Positions 54,664-63,243 of a stretch of DNA of 64,000 nucleotides are shown piece after piece. Source of the DNA: Melioribacteraceae bacterium (GTDB lineage Bacteria > Bacteroidota > Ignavibacteria > Ignavibacteriales > Melioribacteraceae); contig JAOADJ010000013.1 in assembly GCA_026417375.1 (NCBI GenBank), positions 36,871 through 100,870 of the forward strand, written 5' to 3'. A program made the position numbers and the translations under genes. Below the pieces are notes generated by a model. It did not search any database and was not told the DNA's origin. It saw only the letters and a program-made list of their open reading frames with translations. Position 1 is the stretch's first letter, and each line of letters opens with the position of its first letter.

Positions 54664-54710
54664 AGATCAAGAGTTAGATTTAATATTAATCTTGCTCTTG
54701 ATCTTTTTTT
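54664..54710 (+). terminator. Intrinsic terminator after the M13 peptidase gene
   Basis: AGATCAAGAG (54664-54673) pairs with CTCTTGATCT (54695-54704), followed by TTTTTT. The loop itself contains AGATT and AATCT that can pair, extending the hairpin. Confidence 0.9.
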
Positions 54711-54735
54711 ATAAATTTTTCAATAAGAGAAAAAA

Positions 54736-55668
54736 ATGTATTCATTAGAAGTAAGAAATTTGACTAAAACATTTAATAAAATAGTTGCTGTTGATAACGC
54801 ATCGTTTGAAGTACCAGATGGTTCTATTTTCGGATTAATAGGTAGAAATGGTGCTGGCAAAACAACAACTATTAGAATGATGATGGGAATTTATCTGCCT
54901 GATAGTGGTGATGTTGTATTAAAAGGAGTAAAAATTGGTCCGGAGTTTAAAAGCAAAGTTGGTTATCTACCCGAAGAACGTGGACTTTATAAAAAGATGA
55001 AAGTTATTGATACACTTTACTACTTTGCAGAAATTAAAGGTAAAAGAAAAAATGAAGTTCACAGAAAAGCGGATGAATATTTAAAACGATTTGATCTTTA
55101 TGATAGAAGATTATCCAAAGTAGAAGATTTATCAAAAGGAAATCAACAAAAAGTTCAGTTCATTGCAACTATTCTTCACGACCCGGATTTTATTATTCTT
55201 GATGAACCATTTAGTGGTTTAGATCCGGTTAATACAAATTTATTAAAAGATATAATCCTCGAAATGAAACAGAAAAGGAAAGTGATAATATTATCAACTC
55301 ATCTTATGGATTATGCTGAAAAATTATGCGATCATGTTGCAATGATTGACCATGGTAAAATAATACTAAAAGGTTCATTGAATGAGATTAAACAAAAATT
55401 TTCGCAGAAAAATGTTAGTTTAACTTTTGATGGTGATATTTCATTTTTATATAATCATCCAATTGTCGAAAAGATAGAAAATTTTGGCAACACAACAGGA
55501 ATAAGATTAAAAGAAGCTAATCAAACTCAGGAACTATTAAAATTGCTAATAGAAAAAAATATTAATGTTAAAAAGTTTGATGCAAATGATATTTCATTAC
55601 AAGAAATATTTATTGAACTTGCCGGGAAAGATGAAGATTTTATAAAGAAGGAGGTTGCCAATGTTTAA
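54736..55668 (+). CDS. ABC transporter ATP-binding protein (NatA-like)
   Basis: The 310-residue ATPase has Walker A GRNGAGKT at 36-43, a Q-loop-equivalent segment GYLPEERGLYKKM, the signature LSKGNQQKVQ, Walker B FIILDEPFSGLDP and the switch His in LSTHLMDYAEKL, plus a C-terminal regulatory region of about 90 residues. YLPEERGLY and SKGNQQKVQF are characteristic of the NatA/DUF4162-type exporters. It powers the permease encoded next, with which it overlaps by 8 bases. Substrate unknown (Na+ or small molecules). Confidence 0.95.
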   Translation: MYSLEVRNLTKTFNKIVAVDNASFEVPDGSIFGLIGRNGAGKTTTIRMMMGIYLPDSGDVVLKGVKIGPEFKSKVGYLPEERGLYKKMKVIDTLYYFAEIKGKRKNEVHRKADEYLKRFDLYDRRLSKVEDLSKGNQQKVQFIATILHDPDFIILDEPFSGLDPVNTNLLKDIILEMKQKRKVIILSTHLMDYAEKLCDHVAMIDHGKIILKGSLNEIKQKFSQKNVSLTFDGDISFLYNHPIVEKIENFGNTTGIRLKEANQTQELLKLLIEKNINVKKFDANDISLQEIFIELAGKDEDFIKKEVANV

Positions 55669-56926
55669 CTTTAGAGTTCTCGCTGTTGTAAAAAGAGAAT
55701 TAATGGAAAAACTTTTTTCAAAAGCTTTTATTACAATGACTCTTTTAGTTCCCGGATTAATTTTTTTAATGCTTGGAATTCAGGCACTTCTTTATTCAAG
55801 TGAGAAGAAAAATTTAAGAATTGATATTATAACTGAATCAGATAATCTTACTTCAGCTTTCCGGAATGACTTTTTAGAAAGTGAATATTCAAAAAACGGA
55901 AAGTATATTTTTTCTTTTCAAACAATGAATAAGGAAGAATTAAAAAAATATCTCGAAGGGAAAAAGAAAGATTTGATTGACGAAAAACTTGGTGGAATAA
56001 TTTTTATTCCATCAACTGCAATGAAAGATAAAAAAGTTGAATATTATGCAAAGAGTTCACAAAATATTTCACTGTTCAAAGATTTAGATGGATTAATAAA
56101 CAAAACTTTGATAGATCAATATTTTAATAATAAAACTTTATCGAAAGAAGAGTTGGATTTTGCAAGACTTGGAGTTGATTTTACAGGATTTAAAGTTTCT
56201 GAAGAAGAAGGTATAAAAGAAGAAGGTTACGGTAATTTAGTTCTTGCATATTTATTTACATTTTTACTTTATATCAGCTTATTAATGATTGGTCAAATGA
56301 CAATGCAATCTGTAATTGAAGAAAAGGGAAACAGAATTGTAGAAGTAATACTTTCATCTGTTAGTCCAACTGAATTAATGACCGGAAAAATTTTAGGTGC
56401 AACATTAACAGGAATTATTCAAATGGCAATATGGCTTTCGCCGGTTATTTTGTTAATGTCAACCACAATATTTGTTTTACCAAAAGAATTATTATTCAGT
56501 ATTAATGGTGGTGTGATTGTTTATATGTTAATAAACTTTTTTATTGGACTATTAACTTTCATTGGATTATTTGCAATGCTTGGAGCAATATTTGATAATC
56601 CGCAAGATGCTTCAAGTGGTACTATGCCTGTAATGATGTTAATTATAATACCATTTTTTATTGCACTTTCAATGATGGAAAACCCAAACAGACCGGTTGC
56701 AGAAATTGCTTCTCTTTTTCCTTTTGCTTCGATTATTGTAATGCCTGCAAGAATGACTTTAGTTGGTGTTCCTTTCTGGCATTTATTATTAGCTGTTGTA
56801 ATTAATATTTTAACTTTTGTTGCAATATTTCCAATTGCAGGTAAAATATATAGAGTAGGAATTTTAAGGACTGGTAAAAAGCCAAAGTGGGGAGAAGTAA
56901 TTAAGTGGTTAAAGTATAAATATTAA
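55661..56926 (+). CDS. ABC transporter permease (NatB-like, ABC-2 type)
   Basis: ATG 55661 with GGAGG correctly placed upstream is the start; a TTG two codons earlier is unlikely. The 421-residue protein has one N-terminal helix (about 20-40), a large extracytoplasmic domain (about 45-190), and five or six C-terminal helices. The family motif MTMQSVIEEKGNRIVEVILSS with the following TELMTGKILGATLTG is clear. It forms an exporter with the ATPase at 54736. A stem-loop shared with the convergent nfu gene follows. Confidence 0.93.
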   Translation: MFNFRVLAVVKRELMEKLFSKAFITMTLLVPGLIFLMLGIQALLYSSEKKNLRIDIITESDNLTSAFRNDFLESEYSKNGKYIFSFQTMNKEELKKYLEGKKKDLIDEKLGGIIFIPSTAMKDKKVEYYAKSSQNISLFKDLDGLINKTLIDQYFNNKTLSKEELDFARLGVDFTGFKVSEEEGIKEEGYGNLVLAYLFTFLLYISLLMIGQMTMQSVIEEKGNRIVEVILSSVSPTELMTGKILGATLTGIIQMAIWLSPVILLMSTTIFVLPKELLFSINGGVIVYMLINFFIGLLTFIGLFAMLGAIFDNPQDASSGTMPVMMLIIIPFFIALSMMENPNRPVAEIASLFPFASIIVMPARMTLVGVPFWHLLLAVVINILTFVAIFPIAGKIYRVGILRTGKKPKWGEVIKWLKYKY

Positions 56927-56933
56927 AAAAAGT

Positions 56934-56960
56934 AAATGGGAAGAGTAAATCTTCCCATTT
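56934..56960. terminator. Bidirectional terminator between the ABC permease and Nfu genes
   Basis: AAATGGGAAG (56934-56943) and CTTCCCATTT (56951-56960) form a 10-bp stem with a 7-base loop. A-run and T-run flank it. Confidence 0.85.
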
Positions 56961-56969
56961 TAATTTTTA

Positions 56970-57515
56970 TTATGCAGAAATAACTTCAATTTCCGGATTA
57001 ACTTCTCTTCGTAATAAATTTTCAATTGCAACTAAAGTACCTCTGATTGAACTTGGGCAACTTCCGCAAGCACCCTGATAACGTATCTTTAATGTTGTTC
57101 CTTCAATACCCATAACTTCTAATCCGCCACCATCTCCAGCAAGAGCTGGTCGAACTCTTGTATCTAAAACTTCATTGATTTTTTTTAACAATTCTGTTTC
57201 ATCAATACTTTTGGTTTGGAATGATTCTCTTTCTTGTGGTATTAAAGATTTATCAAAATTTTTAATGAATTCAACAAATGGTCTTTGAATATTCCCCCAT
57301 GCAACTTTCGGATCTTTTTCAATAGTAATAAATTTATCCATATAAAAAACGGAAACGACTCCATCAATTTCAAATATTCCTTTTGCAAGTGGATCTTTTT
57401 CAGCTTCTTCTTTTGATTTATAATTTCTTGTTTCTCTTATTAATAGTTTTTCATTTAATATAAATTTTAATGCTTGTGGATTTGGTGTCAAATCAACATC
57501 TTGTACTTGTAACAT
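56970..57515 (-). CDS. Nfu-type iron-sulfur cluster scaffold
   Basis: The 181-residue protein has an N-terminal Nfu_N (Scaffold) domain: TPNPQALKFILNEKL, KGIFEIDGVVSVFYMDKFITI, and a C-terminal NifU-type domain (about 110-181) with DTRVRPALAGDGGGLEVMGI and the cluster-binding CxxC in GACGSCPSSIRGT (Cys 150 and 153). This order is that of eukaryotic and alphaproteobacterial-like Nfu1 proteins. It delivers [4Fe-4S] clusters to client enzymes. AGGAG lies before the ATG at 57515. It is downstream of rsmI by 55 bases. Confidence 0.95.
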   Translation of the reverse strand: MLQVQDVDLTPNPQALKFILNEKLLIRETRNYKSKEEAEKDPLAKGIFEIDGVVSVFYMDKFITIEKDPKVAWGNIQRPFVEFIKNFDKSLIPQERESFQTKSIDETELLKKINEVLDTRVRPALAGDGGGLEVMGIEGTTLKIRYQGACGSCPSSIRGTLVAIENLLRREVNPEIEVISA

Positions 57516-57570
57516 AATTTCATTCTCCTTTCTTTTACTAAACGAAATTTAATAAATATTAGTTTCTTTT

Positions 57571-58248
57571 TTATCGGTTTTCAATTATTAAAACAAACTC
57601 TCCTTTTAATTTATTTTCTTCCACTATCTTTAAAATTTCTATTGCACTTCCTCTAAAAAATTTTTCTGTTGGTAAAGTTAAGTTGAAAGCAAGAACTAAT
57701 TTTATTTTATCTGAAAAGATATTAGCAACGTCAAACAATAAAGTTTTTAATCTATAAGGTGTTTCCATAATAATTAATAGTTCTTTGATGCTTTTTAATT
57801 TTTGCAATTCTTTTTTTCTTAGATCTGTTTTAGGTGAAAGCCAACCTGCAAAGTAAAATTTATCTAAGTTAAAACCAGAACCAACAAGAGCCGCCATTAT
57901 TGAACTTGCACCCGGAATAGGAATTACATCAATATTTGAATTAATACATAACTGAACTAAATGTGTTCCGGGATCTGAAAACAAAGGTGTACCGCAATCA
58001 GAAATTAATGCTGCTTCCTTTTTTTCTTTTAATAATTTTAATATTTCAAAAGTAGAATTTTCTTCGTTGTGCTCATTTAAAGAAATTAATTCTTTGTCGA
58101 TTTTTAGGTGGGATAAAAATCTTTTTGCTTCTTTGTACTCTTCACAAATTATAAAGTCAACTTTATTTAAAATATTTATTGCCCGTATCGTTATATCGTC
58201 ATAATTACCAATGGGTGTTGATACAATATAAAGTTTTGAATTGCTCAT
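57571..58248 (-). CDS. rsmI: 16S rRNA (cytidine(1402)-2'-O)-methyltransferase
   Basis: The 225-residue protein is a tetrapyrrole-methylase-fold enzyme with the RsmI pattern: LYIVSTPIGNYDDITIRAI, ALISDCGTPLFSDPGTHLV, PIPGASSIMAAL and GSGFNLDKFYFAGWL. It methylates the 2'-O of C1402 in 16S rRNA. It ends shortly after LKGEFVLIIE, so it lacks the extra C-terminal domain found in some RsmI, as is usual for short forms. It lies 30 bases after proS. Confidence 0.94.
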   Translation of the reverse strand: MSNSKLYIVSTPIGNYDDITIRAINILNKVDFIICEEYKEAKRFLSHLKIDKELISLNEHNEENSTFEILKLLKEKKEAALISDCGTPLFSDPGTHLVQLCINSNIDVIPIPGASSIMAALVGSGFNLDKFYFAGWLSPKTDLRKKELQKLKSIKELLIIMETPYRLKTLLFDVANIFSDKIKLVLAFNLTLPTEKFFRGSAIEILKIVEENKLKGEFVLIIENR

Positions 58249-58278
58249 TTATTAAAAAGAGCTTCGAAATAATTTGAC

Positions 58279-59964
58279 TTAAAATATTTCTTGTAAGCTA
58301 TCAATTAATTTTTCAAGTTCAACTACTTTTTTGTTTCCTGATCTACGATTTTTTATTTCAACTTTATTTTCTTTTAAATTTTTCTCACCAACTATAATCT
58401 GAATTGGCATTCCAAGTAAATCTGCATCATTAAATTTAACACCAGCACTTCCTTCAATTCTATCATCAAACAAAACTTCAAAACCTTCTTTTTGTAAATC
58501 GTTATATAATTTTTCTGTTGTTTCTGCAACAAGAGAATTTTTCATGTTCAACCCAATTAAATGAATGTCAAATGGAGAAAGAGGGTCTTTCCAAATAATT
58601 CCTTTATCATCATAATTTTGTTCTATAAAACATGCAAGAATTCTTTCCACACCAATTCCATAGCTACCCATTACAACTGGTTTTTCTTTCCCGGTTTCAT
58701 CAAGAAACATAACACCAAGTGCTTCTGAATATTTTGTACCAAGTTTAAAAATATGTCCAAGTTCTATTGCTTTGAATACATCTAATTGAGAACCACAACG
58801 GATACATTTTTCACCGGATTTAACAATTCTTAAATCATGATATTCAATGTTTGGAACATCGCGCATTAAATCAATTCCACCAATATGATAATCATTTTTA
58901 TTTGCACCACTGTAAAGATTATTTCCATCTTTTAAAAGTAAATCCGCAATAATTTTATGTTTAAAACCAATTGGTCCAATAGAACCTGCATCTGCACCTG
59001 AAATTTCTTTTAATTCATCCGGATGAGCAGGACGAACATTGCCACCTAAAACATTTGTTAATTTTGTTTCATTTACTTCGTCATTGCCAAGCATTAAAAC
59101 TAAAACAGGTTTATCATCATTAATATAAATTCTTGATTTTGCTGTTTGTCTTTCATTAATTTTTAAGAAAGCACAAAGATCATCAATTGATTTTACATTT
59201 GGTGTATGAATATCGAAAATTTCTTTGCTTTCATTTTCTCTTTCAATTGGTTGTGCATTTGATTGAGCTACTTCAACGTTCGCAGCATAGCCACAACTTT
59301 CACAATATGCAACTGTATCTTCACCAGCTTCACTTTTAACCATAAATTCTTCGCTTTTACTTCCACCCATTGCACCACTAGATGCACCAACGACAAAATA
59401 TTTTAATCCACATCTATCAAAAATTGCTCTGTATGCTTTATCGTGAAGTTCATAACCAACATCAAGACCTGCTTCATCTTTATCGAGTGTGTAAGCATCT
59501 TTCATTATAAATTGTCTTCCACGAATTACACCGCTACGTGGTCTTGGTTCGTTTCTAAACTTAGTTTGTATTTGATACCAGATTTGTGGTAAATCTTTAT
59601 ATGAAACTATCTCTCCTTTTGCATGGAAAGCAACAATTTCTTCGTGAGTTGGTGCTAAAACATAATCGCGATTTTTTACATGAAACAAAATATCTCCAAA
59701 TGCTTCAACACGACCTGTTTGTTCCCATATATCTTTAGGATTTAAAGCCGGATAATGAAATTCCTGACCGCCAATATTATTCATTTCTTCCCGAATAATA
59801 TCCATTATTTTTCTTAATACTTTATAACCTAATGGTAACCAAGAATAAATTCCGGCTGATAACTGACGAACTAAACCAGCACGAATCATTAAAATGTGAC
59901 TTGGTATAACTGCTTCAGAAGGATTTTCCTTCAATGTTGGTATAAACGATTTACTTAATCTCAT
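58279..59964 (-). CDS. proS: Prolyl-tRNA synthetase (bacterial type with editing domain)
   Basis: The 561-residue class II synthetase begins RLSKSFIPTLKENPSEA and has motif 2 (FRNEPRPRSGVIRGRQFIMKDAYTLD region), the YbaK-type insertion (about 240-385, with LVLMLGNDEVNETKL and GSIGPIGF) that removes mischarged Ala, motif 3 (GSYGIGVERILACFIEQ) and the anticodon-binding domain. It charges tRNA-Pro. Between it and the divergent decarboxylase gene lie about 110 bases with a promoter-like element for proS at 59995. Confidence 0.97.
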   Translation of the reverse strand: MRLSKSFIPTLKENPSEAVIPSHILMIRAGLVRQLSAGIYSWLPLGYKVLRKIMDIIREEMNNIGGQEFHYPALNPKDIWEQTGRVEAFGDILFHVKNRDYVLAPTHEEIVAFHAKGEIVSYKDLPQIWYQIQTKFRNEPRPRSGVIRGRQFIMKDAYTLDKDEAGLDVGYELHDKAYRAIFDRCGLKYFVVGASSGAMGGSKSEEFMVKSEAGEDTVAYCESCGYAANVEVAQSNAQPIERENESKEIFDIHTPNVKSIDDLCAFLKINERQTAKSRIYINDDKPVLVLMLGNDEVNETKLTNVLGGNVRPAHPDELKEISGADAGSIGPIGFKHKIIADLLLKDGNNLYSGANKNDYHIGGIDLMRDVPNIEYHDLRIVKSGEKCIRCGSQLDVFKAIELGHIFKLGTKYSEALGVMFLDETGKEKPVVMGSYGIGVERILACFIEQNYDDKGIIWKDPLSPFDIHLIGLNMKNSLVAETTEKLYNDLQKEGFEVLFDDRIEGSAGVKFNDADLLGMPIQIIVGEKNLKENKVEIKNRRSGNKKVVELEKLIDSLQEIF

Positions 59965-59994
59965 CTTCTTTAAAGTTTGTTAAAAAATGTTGGG

Positions 59995-60002
59995 CAAAGA
60001 TA
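59995..60002 (-). promoter_or_regulatory. Putative -7 element before proS
   Basis: On the minus strand TATCTTTG (60002-59995) fits TAnnTTTG and is followed by CCC, ending 30 bases before the proS ATG. The same octamer occurs before the DUF3109 gene. Confidence 0.35.
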
Positions 60003-60074
60003 AGAAATGGATATGCTAAATGTAATATGAAATTAAATTTATTCTTAATTTTATAAAAACAATTTGAGTTAAAA

Positions 60075-61508
60075 ATGAGTAATAAAAATCTCGATATGAA
60101 TAAAGATGAATTTATTTCTGTTGGGAAAAATTTAATTGAGTGGGCAGCAAATTACTTAGAAAACATTGAATCACTTGATGTTTTACCAAAAATAAAACCG
60201 GGTGAAATAAAAAATAATTTACCACAATCACCACCTTTTAACAGTGAAAAATTTGATGAAATAATTTCTGATTTAGATGAAAAAATTTTACCCGGAATAA
60301 CACATTGGCAACACCCAAATTTTATGGCATATTTTGCTTCAACTGCAAGTGGACCCGGTATTTTAGCAGATTTAATAAGTTCAACTTTTAACTCGAATGG
60401 AATGATATGGAAAACATCTCCAGCATTAACCGAACTTGAGCAAACAGTATTAATATGGTTTAGAAAAATGTTGAACTTTCCCGAAAGTTTTAAAGGTATT
60501 GTTTATGATACAGCATCTGTAAGTTCTTTACATGCAATAGCAGCAGCACGTGAATATGTTAGTTTAGGAATCAGAGAAAATGGAATGTCATCAACAAATA
60601 AATTAAGATTATATTGTTCAGAACACGCTCATAGCTCGATTGAAAAAGCATGTTTAACGCTTGGTTTGGGTTTAAATGGAGTTAAAAAAATTCCGATTAA
60701 TGATAAATTTGAAATGATAACTGATGAATTAGAAAAAGCAATAGATGAAGACAAAGCAAACGGAATAATTCCAATGTGTGTTGTTGCAACCATTGGTACA
60801 ACGTCCACTACTTCAGTCGATCCTGTTGATGAAATTTCTAAAATATGTCAGAAGCAAAATATCTGGCTTCATGTTGATGCTGCTTATGCTGGTGTTACTT
60901 CAATGTTACCCGAAATGAAAAAATATTTTACAGGAATTGAAAATGCTGATTCAATTGTTACAAATCCACATAAATGGTTATTTGTTCCAATTGATTTTAG
61001 TGTATTATTTATTCGAAAACCAGAGACATTAAAAAAAGCATTCTCATTAGTTCCTGAATATTTAAAAACTAATGAAGATTCTGAAGTTGAAAATTTTATG
61101 GATTACGGAATTCAACTCGGAAGAAGATTTCGTGCATTAAAATTATGGTTTGTAATTCGTTACTTCGGAGTTGAAGGACTTCAAAAAAGAATCAGAGAAC
61201 ATATTAGAATTGCTCAACTATTTTCAAACTGGGTTGATGAAAGTGAAGAATTTGAAAGACTTGCTCCGGTTCCATTCAGTACAGTTTGTTTTAGATACAA
61301 ACCAAAATCCATTAATGATGAAAACAAATTAAATGAATTAAATGAAAAGCTAATTAATAAAATAAATGAAACCGGAAGATTATTTTTATCACATACAAAA
61401 TTAAATGGAAAGTTTACTATAAGATTGGTTATTTCAGGAATAAGACAGGAAGAAAGACATGCAAAAGAAGCCTGGGAGTTAATTAAAAATTTAGCAAGTA
61501 ATCTTTAG
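60075..61508 (+). CDS. Pyridoxal-phosphate-dependent aromatic amino acid decarboxylase
   Basis: The 477-residue enzyme is a group II PLP decarboxylase with the AADC family signature: ILPGITHWQHPNFMAYFAS, WKTSPALTELEQTVL, VYDTASVSSLHAIAAAREY, HVDAAYAGV and the PLP-binding Lys 300 in NPHKWLFVPIDFS. It closely resembles plant/animal tyrosine/tryptophan/DOPA decarboxylases rather than glutamate decarboxylases. It would produce tyramine, tryptamine or phenylethylamine. The gene is alone on the plus strand between proS and the sugar cluster, with no amino acid antiporter beside it. Confidence 0.92.
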   Translation: MSNKNLDMNKDEFISVGKNLIEWAANYLENIESLDVLPKIKPGEIKNNLPQSPPFNSEKFDEIISDLDEKILPGITHWQHPNFMAYFASTASGPGILADLISSTFNSNGMIWKTSPALTELEQTVLIWFRKMLNFPESFKGIVYDTASVSSLHAIAAAREYVSLGIRENGMSSTNKLRLYCSEHAHSSIEKACLTLGLGLNGVKKIPINDKFEMITDELEKAIDEDKANGIIPMCVVATIGTTSTTSVDPVDEISKICQKQNIWLHVDAAYAGVTSMLPEMKKYFTGIENADSIVTNPHKWLFVPIDFSVLFIRKPETLKKAFSLVPEYLKTNEDSEVENFMDYGIQLGRRFRALKLWFVIRYFGVEGLQKRIREHIRIAQLFSNWVDESEEFERLAPVPFSTVCFRYKPKSINDENKLNELNEKLINKINETGRLFLSHTKLNGKFTIRLVISGIRQEERHAKEAWELIKNLASNL

Positions 61509-61536
61509 AGTGTTATTTCCAATTATTCAATTGTCA

Positions 61537-62505
61537 TTAGTTTTTTAATAAATATTTACTGTAGAAAATATTTTGCTTTTTGTTTTTTGCAACACAATAA
61601 GAAAAATTTGGAACAATTGAATAAGCGCCAAGTTTTCCATCTTTTCTTAAAGCAATAAAACCAACTTGTGTTCTTTCATTATTCTTAAGAAGTTTTTTTA
61701 TTCTATCAATTGCAATTTTACAAGCATGTTCAGGTGAATAACCTTCTCTCATTTTTTCAACAATTAAAAAAGCGCCACAGGTTTTAATAACCAATTCACC
61801 TAAACCGGTTGCAACAGCTCCACCAACTTGATTATCAACAAATAAAGCTGCACCTATTATAGGAGAATCTCCAACTCTTCCATGCATTTTATAAGCCATT
61901 CCGCTTGTTGAAACACCACCACTCATATTTCCTTTTGAATCAATTGCAAGCATACCAATTGTATCATGATCTATTCTATTTTGATTTATGTTTTTGCTTT
62001 TCCAATCGAGATAATCTTGTTTTGATTGTTCAGTTAAAAGGTTTTCTTCTTTCATTCCACATTCTAATGCAAAATTTTTTGCACCATTGCCAACAATCAT
62101 TACATGTTTTGTTTTCTCCATTACAAGTCGTGCAAGTGAAATTACATTTTTAATATTTTCAACTGCGGCAACCGAGCCAGCATTTCCTTTCCAATCCATA
62201 ATTGAAGCATCTAAAGTGACAATACCATTTTCATCGGGATAACCACCAATGCCAACGGTTCTGATATTCGGGTCATCTTCTGCAACTCTAATTCCATATT
62301 CAACTGCATCAAGAGATGATTTATTTTGTTCTAAAATTTCATAAGCTTTTTGTGTTGATTTAATTGTTTCGTCCCAAGTTGAAACCGCCATTAAATTATT
62401 TGATTTAGAAAATGAGAATGAATTATTTGCAGTAATATTATTTATTAATATACCACTTGTTGCAAGTGAAATTTTTTTTACAAAATCTCTTCTTGATGTT
62501 TTCAT
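61537..62505 (-). CDS. Glycosylasparaginase/isoaspartyl peptidase family hydrolase with Tat-type signal
   Basis: The 322-residue N-terminal nucleophile hydrolase starts with a twin-arginine-like signal (TSRRDFVKKISLATSGIL), so it should be exported folded. The catalytic site HDTIGMLAIDSKGNMSGGVS contains the Thr that becomes the N-terminus after self-cleavage, followed by GRVGDSPIIGAALFVDN and GAVATGLGELVIKTCGA. This is the pattern of N4-(beta-N-acetylglucosaminyl)-L-asparaginase, which frees GlcNAc from Asn-linked glycans, rather than plant-type asparaginase. Its ATG is immediately after the stop of the preceding sugar-nucleotide gene (62506), so both are cotranscribed. Confidence 0.93.
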   Translation of the reverse strand: MKTSRRDFVKKISLATSGILINNITANNSFSFSKSNNLMAVSTWDETIKSTQKAYEILEQNKSSLDAVEYGIRVAEDDPNIRTVGIGGYPDENGIVTLDASIMDWKGNAGSVAAVENIKNVISLARLVMEKTKHVMIVGNGAKNFALECGMKEENLLTEQSKQDYLDWKSKNINQNRIDHDTIGMLAIDSKGNMSGGVSTSGMAYKMHGRVGDSPIIGAALFVDNQVGGAVATGLGELVIKTCGAFLIVEKMREGYSPEHACKIAIDRIKKLLKNNERTQVGFIALRKDGKLGAYSIVPNFSYCVAKNKKQNIFYSKYLLKN

Positions 62506-63243
62506 TTATTTTTTTTGTTCAATATGTTGATTGATTTTAGTCAATTCAGGATTATTTTCTAAAAAGTTTATTACTTCAGTTAAACCAAAAAAATTGTTTT
62601 TAATAAATAATGAGTCATAAATAATTTTAATTAAAGAATAATCTTCTTGCGTATCAACAGTTAATCTATAGAATGAATAATCTTTTTTATGTTTGAATGA
62701 AAGGAGTTTGAAAAGATCAGGATGATTATAAATAAAAGGAGTAACATGTTCACGTTCAGATAAATTTTCAGCTTCAATAAATGCTTTTTCTAAAGCATTG
62801 AAAGAAAACACTTCGGTATCATAACCACGTGGAAAAGTTCTTTCTAAAACATTGCTTGCGTAATCAACATTATTATTTAAATAAAAATTGATTACTTCAT
62901 CTATTATATTAGAATCAATTAAAGGACAATCTGCAGTTATTCTAACAATTAAATCTGACTGAAACTTTTTTGCGGCATAATAATAACGACTTAAAACATC
63001 ATCAGAACTTCCACGAAAAAAATTAATATTATTATTAATGCAAAAGTTTTCAACTAAATCATCTTCTTCTAAATCTGTTGTGGCAACAATAACATTTTTA
63101 ATAAGCTTTGATTTTTTAACTCTTTCAACAACATGCCATAAAATTGGTTTATCGAAAAGTGGCAAAAAAATTTTTTGAGGTAATCTTGTTGATCCAAGTC
63201 GGGCTTGAATAATTGCTGTAATATTTATTTTATTATTATTCAA
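62506..63243 (-). CDS. SpsF/NeuA-like sugar-nucleotide cytidylyltransferase family protein
   Basis: The 245-residue protein has the nucleotidyltransferase opening AIIQARLGSTRLPQKIFLPL, DKPILWHVVERVKKS, VIVATTDLEEDDLVENFC, GSSDDVLSRYY and VRITADCPLID. It belongs to the SpsF group, annotated as acylneuraminate cytidylyltransferase-like glycosyltransferase-family proteins, active in surface glycan synthesis. It overlaps the synthase gene upstream by 8 bases. In nonulosonate clusters it may act as the CMP-sugar synthase, but the precise substrate is not evident. Confidence 0.88.
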   Translation of the reverse strand: MNNNKINITAIIQARLGSTRLPQKIFLPLFDKPILWHVVERVKKSKLIKNVIVATTDLEEDDLVENFCINNNINFFRGSSDDVLSRYYYAAKKFQSDLIVRITADCPLIDSNIIDEVINFYLNNNVDYASNVLERTFPRGYDTEVFSFNALEKAFIEAENLSEREHVTPFIYNHPDLFKLLSFKHKKDYSFYRLTVDTQEDYSLIKIIYDSLFIKNNFFGLTEVINFLENNPELTKINQHIEQKK

